A DNA stretch of 51,541 nt from Byssothecium circinans. Lineage: Eukaryota > Ascomycota > Dothideomycetes > Pleosporales > Massarinaceae. Of the stretch, positions 35,797-45,999 are shown in pieces (positions within the stretch are counted from its first letter, which is position 1; each line of letters begins with the position of its first letter). The translations under genes and the position numbers were made by a program. Where the stretch lies: the NCBI GenBank assembly GCA_010015675.1, contig ML977017.1, forward strand, positions 41,044-92,584, given 5' to 3'. Below the pieces are notes generated by a model. That model made no database searches. It worked only from the letters and a program-made list of their open reading frames with translations, and had not been told where the DNA came from.

Positions 35797-38700
35797 ATGG
35801 ATGTTCCACACTACAATTACTACAACGCACCTCTTACGCCTGGCGTTAATTAATTTCGTAATAATAAATAGAAGAAGAACTATCAGGCGTGCCTTATAGT
35901 TACTTAGAGTTATAAATAGCGAGCGAATACGTTAGAGTATAAAGCTGCACCCCCTACAAAGTATTACATAACGCTAACGTTAGACTCTAGTCCTTTATCT
36001 AGTATTCTCTGTACTCTAACGCTAGTCTAACCTTAATCTATACTAACGTCTACGCCGTATGCGCTAACTACACTAGGGACTCCACTTAAGTAGTAGCTTC
36101 TTTATGTAGCTAGTATTAGTCTTAGTATTAGGCCACTATCTTAGTCTTTAAATACGTCACTATTACCTTACCTATCCTAACTTCCCCTATTAGCACTACT
36201 AAGCGCCATAACTCCTATTGAACCCCTATTATTATTATAAACGCTTTCTAGTCAACTATTACTATGGATAGCCATGATACATTCTATATCACAGCCATGG
36301 TATTCATAACAGCAAGGGGAGGGTGTTTTGTAGAATACCCCTCTATCTTTAGTGCAATCACGCGATACTTGCTCTAGTATTAGTCCTAGTATTAGTCGTA
36401 CAACCTACACAGCAGCTAAGTCTAAAGAATATATGGTTGATAAGTTAGATGATGGTATAGTAGCAGCTAAGTCTTAAGAATATGTAGTTAATGAGTTTAA
36501 TAATAGTGTAGATAGAGAGATACTTATAGAGGTAGAAGAGAATATATATAAATTCTCTCTAGAAGAGCCCCTATTATGAATTTAGGATAATAGTTCCTAT
36601 CTTTCTAATCCTGTATTATCTAATTAAGATAAAACGTATATCTCTACGTTTTACAACGCACTTAAGAAAGAAGAGATAGAGATGTATACAATTTGCAACC
36701 ATCATTAGTTTCGCCTAAACGTTCGCCGTGGGGAATGTGCTGCCTATTTAACTAATTGCGTTAAACATAGTACTAAAGAGGATTAGGTGCCTATATTTAG
36801 TACTGCAAATAATATAGATCTAGGTGTAATACCTAACCTCCCTTCTCTTACTAATGTTAAGGAGATGCTTATTACCTAAGTTCACTGTTTTATGCAGATA
36901 TGTTAGCATTATGGGTAGTAGTATAAGTATAGAGGGCATATATATTATTTCACTATTAATGTAGCTAGGGTATTTTTAAGGCTTCCTATCCTTCTATCTA
37001 AGCTTAATATTATTATCCTTAAACTACTATATTTAGATGAGGACGACCACGCTTTAGTTAAACGTTAATTTAAGAAGAGTTAGAAAGTAAGGCGCACTAT
37101 AGTATTGCGTTAGCTACAATAGTTAAAGGCACATTACTCTAGATACAGCAATATTATTATTAATGATAAGGCTATTCAAGAACTCCCTATTAATAGGTAT
37201 GTAGACGATCAATTTACTATGCTTCAGCATAGAGATATAGACATTAGGCTAGGGGATTATCCTAATATATAAGAGCTAGTGTCGCCATCCTATACGCTAG
37301 ACTATTCACCCCTACTATCTATACCTGCTATGACCACCTATATACTAGATGGGTCACTACCTAATACTAGGCCTAATACTAGCGCGGATTCCTACTACGA
37401 TGGTAGCTCGATTTTTAATAAGGATGATAATGACGATAATAGAGCTAACATGACCGTGGTTCCTAATATTATTCCTAATATTAGTGAATTTAAGACTTTG
37501 CGTTATTAAATCTAATTAAGACCTTCCTACCTTACTATGGGCTTAGTGCAAAGGACACCTATTTCTGAATATAGTAATTAGGAAAAGATCCTTAGTCTTG
37601 CATTTCCCACCTTGTATCCAAATGGAATTAGTAACTATATGCAACTAAGGATATAGGAGGTTGCATATGCGGACTATATTTAGTACATGATGAGCTATAA
37701 GGATAGACGTTTTACTTATTACTTATATTTCCATTTTACTACCTTTAATACGCTTCTCCGCAGGCAAACTACTGCAAAGGTGGGTTTCTTTGTAAGGAAG
37801 ACACTAGACAGCGCTTCTATGATAGCTAAGGATATTTAAGCTCAGTTTAACAGCGCTGATGGTAGGCAGAGTTTAATTAACGCTATAGTATAGTTCTCTA
37901 CCTCTATTTAAGGTTCTTATGCGTATTAGAAAGTAGAGGGTATAAACCTAAAGGCTATAGTACGTATAGTCTACCTAATACCTAGCTAATACCCTTATTA
38001 TTAATATCTAACTTTTATTAATAGGTTCGTTAGCTGCGATGTCCTCATCTATTTATCACATACTCTGCTGCGGATTACCATTAGGCTAATCTCATGAGAT
38101 TTATGGGAGAGGAGGCCTTTGCTAAGTAGTAGACTGTAACTAATACACGTTAAGCAAGGCTAGCATAGGATTTCGTACATGATAACCTATACATTATTGC
38201 TTACTAGTTCTACCATCAATTTAAACTATTTAAGAAGCATGTTATGACGCCTAAGTTTAACCTTATTAACTTCTAGTATCGTTACGAGTGGTAGGGCCGT
38301 AGTAGTACTCATAACTATAGCCTATACTACTATAGGGATACACCTTATCCTAATTAGTATTTAGCTTAGAATGCTACTAAGCTTAAGAAGCAATGATTAG
38401 CAAAGTATTAGGGCTATTACATTAGCGCTATTCATCCTAACCTACACAAGGCTACTCTAGAGCATTCATATGGCTCCCCCTTATCTCTTACATTTGATCA
38501 GATGGTTTTTAACTTTCATGAACTTGCTACTATCTTGACTAAGTGCTACATGCATGTATGTCATCTTAGTTACTGCTAAAGGAAAAAAAAGAAGATAGGT
38601 AAGGTAGTCTGTCGCTTTAAGGCTCCCTAGCTACGTATAGCTAATCCCTACTTTACTAAATTAGCTAGGAAGTGTTTTTACTATCTCTACGCTTAATGGA

Positions 38701-41183
38701 ACCATCTACTTCTAAACGCGTACTGTTGAACTCTAGTATTAGGCTAGTAGGCTAATACTAACATATAGCCCTACACTAGTACTATAGGTGTTATTTAATA
38801 TGTTAGTCTATATGTTAGCAAGGTAGAGTAGTAGACGACGTCATTTAAGGATATAGCTACTAAGATACTACCTCATATCTAGTCTAAAAATGCTATGTTC
38901 AAGTTTGTAGCAAAGTTAATAAACAAATCAGTAGGCTAGAGGGACTATAGTGCTCAGGAAGTTTACTACATCCTCTTTAATCTGCCCCTTACGGATTGTA
39001 GTCGTACTATTCTTAACATTAACCTTCGTTATAAGGAGGATCAGCCTAAGACGTACGTCTTTCAAGCTAATCATCAAGTTAATAATGAAGTGTTTAAGGA
39101 AGATATACCTTAGTTTACTAAGGGCCATTCTGTGCTAGTAAAATATAAGGAGAGGCCTCTATTACTTAAAGCCGTATCCTATTTAGACTATCTTCTTTAT
39201 TATGACCATGTAAAGAATTAAGTTAGGCCCTAGGCTAGGCCTAGGATTTTAAAGTTTTACCCTCTATACTCTCCTAAGTTAGATAGGGAAGACTTCTCTC
39301 GCGTTAAGCTTATACTACATCATCTATTTCAATAGGTATTAGATGTAAGGACCTTTGCCGGCTAGGAGTATTAGTTATTCTTATAAGCCTATCAGAACTA
39401 CCTATTAGTATGCAATCACCCTTTACCTAATAGCTTTAGAGAGGTGTTACCTAAAAATGAGGAAGAAGATCTAGATTAGGAAGACGTGGATTTAGCAGAT
39501 AAGTTATCATAGAATAAGCTTACTAGTTATCTCCCTAGTACTAATAGTGTTATCATTGATAAGGATAACCTAGGTAGTTAGCTAGTTAATCTAGAGAAGG
39601 ATTAGAACGTACCTAAGCATAAGGATAGTTACGGCCTTAATGCACGTTAATATTAGAAGGAGATGAAGATAGCTTATCTAGTTAATTACGCTACTAGACC
39701 TAATACCTCGCCTAATACCCTTTAGTCTAAATAGTAGCTACTGTTCAATCTCATCATTAATCATTATTAAGCCTACCTAGATAGGAATAGGCTAGAGCAG
39801 CTTCTTCTTAACCTTAACAGCTAGGGTAGTACTAGAAAGACGTACACTATTAAGGTTATAACCTCTACTATGGATAGTATTGCGAGGGCTTTAAGAAAGA
39901 AATCACCTATTATATGGTGCGCACTAACTAGAGTAGCTACTTTTCTTATTTTAGGAAAGACTATCCACTCTACCTTCTACATACTAATTCAACCTCCTGG
40001 TGGTGTGCTTCCACCTCTTGCTCTAGTAGTATTAGCTTAGACCTAAGCACTATTTACTAATGTTTATTACCTTATTATAGATGAGAAGTCTATGGTAGGG
40101 CTAACAATACTAGCGTGGTTAGATATAAGGTACCATGAGATCTTTCTAGCATAGGCTAGCTATCCTTTTGGCGGTTTAAACATTATCCTGGCTAGTGATT
40201 TTTACTAGTTACCCCCTATCGCGAGAAGGCCTATGTTCAATACTATAAAGAGCCACAGCTCTTTAGATACAGCTAGTGTGGCGCTATATAAACTATTTAC
40301 TAGAACTATTGTTCTAGATGTAGTTATGCGCTAGTAGGGTTCTAAATAGGCTTCCTTCTATAATGCTCTTACACGTATCCGTGAGGAGAAGCCTAATGTC
40401 TATGACTAGCTTCTCCTTATGAAACGCTGCAGCGTTAAGCTTAGCGAGGTAGAACGGAACTCCTTTAATTCTACCTTACGTATATGCGCAAAGAGGATAG
40501 AGGTAGCTGCTATTAATCATAACTACCTCTAGGACTCTAGCTAGCCTATCCTTATTTTATAGGCCACACATGATAGTTAAGATTAAGAGAAGGTGTCTAC
40601 TAAGGATGCGGGGAATCTCCATAACTAGCTCCCTATATTTATTAGTGCCTAGGTTATGCTACTTAACAATATCTAGATAAAGCGTGGTTTAGTTAATAGG
40701 GCTATAGAGGTTATTAACAATATCCTTTAGCAGCCTAATACCTAGGATTGTTGCAAGGCTACACTAAAGGCGGTATTAGTTACTATAGATAAGTATGATA
40801 GGCTATGTCTTTACAGCCTTCTAAATAGTACAAAGGTTATTCTAGTGTTTCCTCTTATTCAGGAATTTACTATTAATCAGAGTATGCATGTGCGTATTTA
40901 ATTCCCTATTACACTTACCTAGGCTATTATAGTTCATAAATCCTAGGGTTTAAGTGTAGATAAGGCTATGATCATGATTAGTAGGGAGTAAGATCACTGC
41001 CCTAGCTTAATGTACGTTGCGCTTTTAAGGGTTAAGACTGTTAATGGTTTAATGTTTAAGGATGTGTTTTCCTATCAGTAGTTAAAGCAAAAGAGAAGCA
41101 AGGTGTTAGAGATGCGAGAGTAGGATATAAGGCGTAGGGCGCGTCATTATGTTATAGTGTAGCAGACTATTTTCTAGGTCTAA
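35797..41183 (+). pseudogene. Helitron Rep-helicase (RepHel), copy 2
   Basis: Rolling-circle initiator fused to a 5'-3' PIF1-family helicase, the autonomous Helitron transposase, acting in the nucleus. Exon 1 is 35,797-37,959; exon 2 is 38,025 to about 41,183, giving about 1,770 residues. Motifs by residue: N-terminal Cys/His cluster near 300 (CNHH...GEC); helicase-like N region (FPTLYPNG; YKDRRFTYYLYFHFTTFNTLLRR) near 605-660; HUH near 817 (STHNY, second His now Tyr); Y2 tyrosines 980 and 984 (YVSLYVSK); PIF1 Walker A near 1326 (GSTRKT, former GxGKT); Walker B DEKSM at 1407; DFYxLPPI; HKSxGLSVDKA at 1692. Many TAG/TAA stops are former Gln/Trp codons. The stop position is uncertain. A probable sister gene is copy 1. 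Confidence 0.9.
37960..38024 (+). other. Intron of RepHel copy 2
   Basis: Donor GTACGT, branch CTAAC, acceptor TTAATAG. Its length of 65 bp accounts for the frame change between the N-terminal and Rep parts. It contains the dimer CCTAATACCTAGCTAATACC. Confidence 0.8.
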
Positions 41184-41323
41184 TACCTAGACTAATACCA
41201 CTGTTATTAAGAGGTTTTATAAGGGTGGTTTCCTATAATATAAGTATTCCTATGAAAGTTTCCCTAATCTATCTAGATAGATAGAGCGCCTAATACTACA
41301 GCCTAATACTCCGTGACTATATC

Positions 41324-42995
41324 CTAATCCCTAGAGTATATGGTCTCTGTGTCTATACCATCTACTAAATATAGACTTAGATTAACGTTACCCTTATTAC
41401 CTAGCCTCTTAAGCTCTATGAATTTCATAATGTTAGGCATCTTCACACTATTATTATAGCCTTGATAGGGAACCTCTAGCTTAATACCTTTTATTATATC
41501 TTCTTCCATTTGCACACCTTCTATTGGTTCGCCTTGGGAAGTATTCTCTGTAGGAAGTTCTGCAATGATATGGTTAAGTAGATCTGCAGCATATCCTATA
41601 TTCTTGCCCTGTACCTTAGGGAAATGTGCGCTATAGTCTTTAATAGTGCGTAGATTATATGCACTAGGAAGCTTGCATGCTTTACCATCACGAAAGAGTT
41701 AGATAGTAGAGTCTGCATAATCCCCATCATGCTATGCTTGGTAGATTAGAGAGAGTAGCACGCGTTATTATTAGGGGAATAGCATAGGGAATAGTGGAAT
41801 AGGCATCTTTGACTTAGTATCAACGCTAATTAGGTATCTATAAGGCACTTCTAACTTCTATAGTGCTAACCTTATAGTAATAATCTGTTATAGTTAGCTT
41901 ATACCTAATACCCTAACTAATACTACACTTACTTAACCCTATCACATAGGTAGCTTTAATTTAGTCTTCTTAAACACCTTTTAAGTAGCACTAGCCTATT
42001 AATGGTTAGTTCTAGACTAATACTAGGTCTAATACCCTACTTACCTATCCTAAACGCACTAGCTTCTTTCTAGCCACTAGAAGAGTGACTTAGTTATTAA
42101 GTGTTAGGTTAAGCCACTAGATATAGCGCTGCTTAGTATTAGCTATGGTATTAGGTTAGTTGCGTTGCACTTACAATAAACATGCCTTATGGCATACGTA
42201 GAATGAATCCCTTTAGCCCTTAATAATAGAGAATCCTTAACTTTTCTACTATAATGTTAAGCTCTCTATTCTAGTATCTCTTTACCTATAGCTAGTAGCT
42301 AAGCTCTGTCCATTCTTCCCTCTCTTTATTGCTTAGGTTAGGCACTACTATATCAAATTTTTCTTTTTTCTCCTTGATGTTCGTTATCTTTTTATCCACT
42401 TTGCCTGCGTTAGATTTGCCCTTTTTACTTAACTTACTGCTCTCTACACTCTTATTAATAGTAGACGAGGCAGCGTTAATAATATACTAAGGTGGTATAA
42501 ACTCATCTTCTAGTGCCTAGACCTTTTCTTAAGGCTTAAAGACTAATCTCACAGTTTTATAGTTAGATTCTGGCTTTCTAGTGCGTGCCATGGCTAGCTG
42601 TATCTAGAGCAGATTCTAACTCTCCCTGTGTATTATTAGTTATACCTAATACTAGACTAATACTCTTCTTATACCTGGCCTTGAGCGCTGCATTACGACT
42701 CTAAATTCAAAGCATGTCCTTAAGTTGCTTACGCTCATTTTCATCTGTAGCGCTATTAAGTAGGTGCTAAATACGTGGCAAGAACTTCTTTATCTAGAAA
42801 GTAGAGCACGCCTTTACTAAGTTAGTATATAATTATTCAGGTATAGGGGGGTTGTTATACCTTATTATTGGCGTTTTTTCCCTTTTGAATCATGAAGTCT
42901 TCGCCCTGCTTGCTTGCGCAAAGTTTATTATTTTTAATAGTGCTTACATTTAATAAGTATGCATTAGCAGCCTTCACCTTCTTCTAGTCTACCAT
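41324..42995 (-). pseudogene. Helitron ORF2: six-exon gene of unknown function
   Basis: Minus-strand gene facing the helicase. Exons: 42,995-42,861; 42,811-42,675; 42,625-42,175; 42,131-42,045; 41,995-41,933; 41,884-41,324. They sum to 1,434 nt, 477 residues plus stop, with all phases consistent. Introns are 49, 49, 43, 49 and 48 bp with GT...AG ends. Read through RIP stops, the protein has a basic N-terminal third (KKVKAANAY; MARTRKPESNYK at residue 103, a possible alternative start), a Lys-rich middle (KLSKKGKSNAGKVDKK), a helical core (QWLNLTLNNQVTLLVARKK), an LFRDGKACKLPSAYNLRTIK block, and an acidic C-terminus. No family is recognised. Presence in both copies makes it part of the element rather than chance cargo. 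A DNA-binding or structural helper role is only a guess. Confidence 0.7.
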
Positions 42996-43811
42996 TGCAG
43001 CGAGAGGGCTTAGCAGGATGTATTAGGTAGGTATTAGGCGTTATTTAGTAGTGGGGCAAAGTTGCGTATAGTGCGTAGACGTTATATAAGGAGTATATAG
43101 AAAGTAGTATTAAGTAGCAAATTTTTAGTAATAAGTTTATTTATAGTTACACGAAATTAAAAGTAAGGCTAGGCAGTAATTACGGGAAATTATCACTAGC
43201 CTATCATGTGCGTTGAATGCGCCTAACACTTTATAACATAATTCTGGCATGAGCGTGTGCAGCTTAGTTAGCTGTATAAGTACATACTAGAATTATAGTA
43301 TTAGGTTAGGTATTAGTCTCTCTTTAGAAGCCATTTCCTATCTTTATACGTAGTTTTCTCACTAACGTAATATTTTCTCTCTTATTTTACTTCTCTTTAC
43401 GCTTTCATCTTTACTACTTACCTTTACTACTTACCCTTACTAGCTACCTTCACGTTACCTTCTTACTTCTCGCGCTTACCTACCACCCCGCACTTTAACA
43501 ACTCTTGATCTTTGCAATTTTGCTGTCTTTGTGGTCGTAAAGCTTTATAGCTGCAGTATAGCTATAACTAAAGTATTAGGCTTAGTATTAGCCTTTCTAT
43601 GTGTATACTCCCCTATAATTTCCCCTTCTATTACCTACTAATTTTAACTTCCTTGCGTACTATCACTATTCCTATTTCTTACTTTTACTGTTCTTATTTC
43701 TTACTTTCACTTTCACTATTAATATTATTGGTTTTCCGTCTGTTTTCTAACTAAAAAGTAGTTAGTTTACGTCTATCTTATTTTCTTTCATATACCTTAC
43801 AACATACCATC

Positions 43812-44558
43812 ATGGCCGCTAAGAAGAATCAAGGCAAGCTACCTGCAAAGGCTCCTTATAGTAGAGCTGGCAAGGGTAATAGCGCCTAAGGTAGGCTAGG
43901 TATTAGTCTTAGTATTAGCCACATATTAACTATATCTAGCTTTAGGTCCTCACAAGAAAGGCTAGAAGAAGCTTCCTACTAATACTAGCATGAACCCATA
44001 TAAGGGTTGCAAGAAGAAGGGAGGGTCGCCGCCGCTAACATGGAAGCTAATAAGCTATGCTATATAGAAGGAGCGTGCTCCCATCTATAAAGGCCCTAGC
44101 AAGGGAGGCCCTCGCATTAGGCGTTATAAGCCTAATAGTAAGTTTTTGACCTATATTACTACAGCTAGACTAATACTAGTATTAGCCTTTACTCTAGCAG
44201 AGATCCGTTTCTACTAGAAGACTCTAGGTGACTTGATTCTAGTAGCGCTATTTAGGAGATTAGTTCGCGAGGTGCTACAGAATAATTAAGAGAGAAATAG
44301 TGACCCTGTGTCCCGTTTCTAGTCTAGGGCTTTGGACGCCTTATAGGCTACTACTAAGGCTTTCCTAGTAGACATCTTATAAGGTATTAGTTTAATTTAT
44401 ATGGTATTAGCCTCTACTAATAATAGTGCCTAGCTATAAACCTTAGTGCTATCTATGGGAAGCGCGTCACTATTCAAGCTAAGGACATTAAGCATGTTAT
44501 TAGTGTTAGTAAGATTCTTGCTCTATACAGTAAGATTCTGTAGGACTTGCCCGCCTAA
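43812..44558 (+). pseudogene. Helitron-borne histone H3-like gene (RIPed)
   Basis: Four exons, 43,812-43,899, 43,946-44,137, 44,186-44,383 and 44,434-44,558, give 200 residues with consistent phases; introns are 46, 48 and 50 bp. The C-terminal half aligns along the histone fold of H3: RRYKPNTFTLAEIRFYQKT against H3 RYRPGTVALREIRRYQKS, then RRLVREVL, RFQSRALDAL, KAFLVDIL, and NLSAIYGKRVTIQAKDI against NLCAIHAKRVTIMPKDI. Loop 1 between helix 1 and helix 2 is about five residues longer than in H3, and the end (KHVISVSKILALYSKIL) replaces the usual RRIRGERA. The tail is Lys-rich and longer than in H3, without ARTKQTARKS. Nine in-frame TAG/TAA codons fit CAG/CAA changed by RIP. It could be a captured and diverged host H3 or a CENP-A-like variant; the longer loop 1 leaves this open. 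Confidence 0.8.
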
Positions 44559-44809
44559 TGCTGTATCTCACTATGCTACCTATCTCCTACATGTCAAGCT
44601 TAAGGGTATTAGGCGGTATGAGGCATGACTACTAGCGTTAAATAGATATTATCTATAAAGTATAGCTTTCTATACTACTTAATTTAAGGAGTTATAATGG
44701 ACTAGAACACGGAAGGTTTCTAGCATACTAGCTAGGATAGGTAGCTTAACTATCTGAATAAAAAAGCTTTATTATGTAACTACTCTTCTTCTCTACCCTA
44801 AGTGATAAA

Positions 44810-44821
44810 TCGCTCCGCAAA
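44810..44821 (+). repeat. Helitron copy 2 right terminal repeat
   Basis: TCGCTCCGCAAA is the inverted copy of the left end. It marks the border with the interrupted DUF3723 gene, whose reading resumes at once in the flank. Confidence 0.75.
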
Positions 44822-45631
44822 TTCTAATTCCCGTTTACGAAAATTGGAAGGATCTTAAGATCTAATCCTAGACTTTTTTTACGTAGCCTAGATAATAAAT
44901 TATTTCCTCTATACACTTTAGTGCTAGTAGTTAATAGAATGCTTCTAACTAAACCTTATTCTACAGCCCTAGTATATCTATAAGCGCATTAAATGCAGAC
45001 GCTAATTCCTAATTTTTAAGGAGTTAGCAGAGATCTTTAGGTTTAGAGCTATTAAGGTAAGCCCACTATTAATTTTCCTAGTCATCGTCATGTTGGCGGT
45101 AATATAGGCGTATCTTTTAAAAGATCTCCCTATCTAAGGGTCTTTATTCATTTAAATATAATTTAATAACCCTGCAAAGGGTAGGCTCTAGGGCGTCTTT
45201 AGAGATTAAATTATAATTATCTTTTCCTAGCTTTTTATACTTTTACTAAAAAGGCGGACAACCTACTACTAGTTATTATTATCTAAAAACTCTTTCGCAG
45301 CTTCTATTTAATGCAGACCTGATAGACAATCTACACTATAAAGATTAAAAAGTAGAATATTAGCGCTATTTTACAAATAAATTAGCTCTTTCTATGTTAC
45401 CCGCGAAGCCCTAACTATGTCGTTAAGCTCTTCATCATCTACTATTACTATAATAAAATTCTCTTTATAGTATTAAAGGTAGCCTACTTTTTTAAAAATC
45501 TTTTAGATTTAATAGGTGTTTTTTTATGATAGTTCGTGGTGCTTCTAGTGTCCTAGTCTATAATTAAACTTTAAGGCGTTAAGTTTAAGTCTTGCTAGTC
45601 CTTAATAGTATGTGCTTTAAAGCTATAACAT
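44822..45631 (-). pseudogene. DUF3723 protein gene, 5' half (split by Helitron copy 2)
   Basis: Minus strand from a probable start near ATG 45,631. Blocks typical of DUF3723, in order: LNALKFNYRLGHQKHHEL; a VIVDDEEL block; VDCLSGLHxIEAAKEFL (about 45,270-45,340); REIFxKIRLYYRQHDDD (about 45,080-45,130); KPKDLCxLLKN; ALIDILGL; and LLALKCIEEIIYYLGYVKKV (about 44,870-44,930). A one-base frame change lies in an A-rich run near 45,240. Trp/Gln codons read as stops by RIP. The frame runs into the Helitron end and continues at 35,352. DUF3723 has no established function. It is divergent from the patatin gene to the right. Confidence 0.75.
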
Positions 45632-45999
45632 CTTAGCCTTATTAAAGTTAGAAATAGACATATTAGTAATATTAGATATTAAAGTAAGGTATATATAGAT
45701 AGGTAAAGAGGCTACTATAGTACTATAAAGACCTATAGACTAGAACTTAAAAGTACCATATAACGCGAAACTAGTTATGAGATGTAAGAAATAGTACTAC
45801 GGTATTAAGATACTAGGATAGCGCAACAACGTAATGTAACATATATAATAAGGATAAGAACGCACTACACCTATATTAATTAAGATAGATAAATACCCTT
45901 AGATTACGTTTACTAATAGGAGGAGTGGACTTATACTCACCTAAAATAAACATACGTTTAGTGATAGGGAATATGCGAGAAAGATAAGACCCTCTTTCA

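Larger units (their letters stand above)
35352..44821 (+). mobile_element. Helitron copy 2, complete, about 9.47 kb
   Basis: The left end TTTGCGGAGCGA (35,352-35,363) and the right end TCGCTCCGCAAA (44,810-44,821) are inverted copies of each other. The left one matches the copy 1 terminus. Contents in order: RepHel (+), ORF2 (-), histone H3-like gene (+). No target-site duplication is evident. The insertion splits a DUF3723 gene. The two gene halves are in one reading frame if one of the terminal T/A bases is counted as host, which fixes the ends to within a base and implies insertion into a T-rich target. Short inverted ends and T-T insertion recall Helitron2/Helentron-type elements more than canonical TC...CTRR Helitrons; this is an inference. 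Confidence 0.88.

Noticed and set aside
38928..39138. Two overlapping ORFs on opposite strands
   Set aside because: Both overlap the RepHel reading (region after the Y2 motif) in other frames; neither has family features.
42589..42591. MARTRK start as evidence of a second histone H3 tail
   Set aside because: Only MART resembles H3; the following sequence (KPESNYKTVRLVF) is unrelated and in frame with upstream ORF2 exons.
44446..44628. 60-codon plus-strand ORF
   Set aside because: It overlaps exon 4 of the H3-like gene in another frame; the H3 frame (KRVTIQAKDI) is the supported one.
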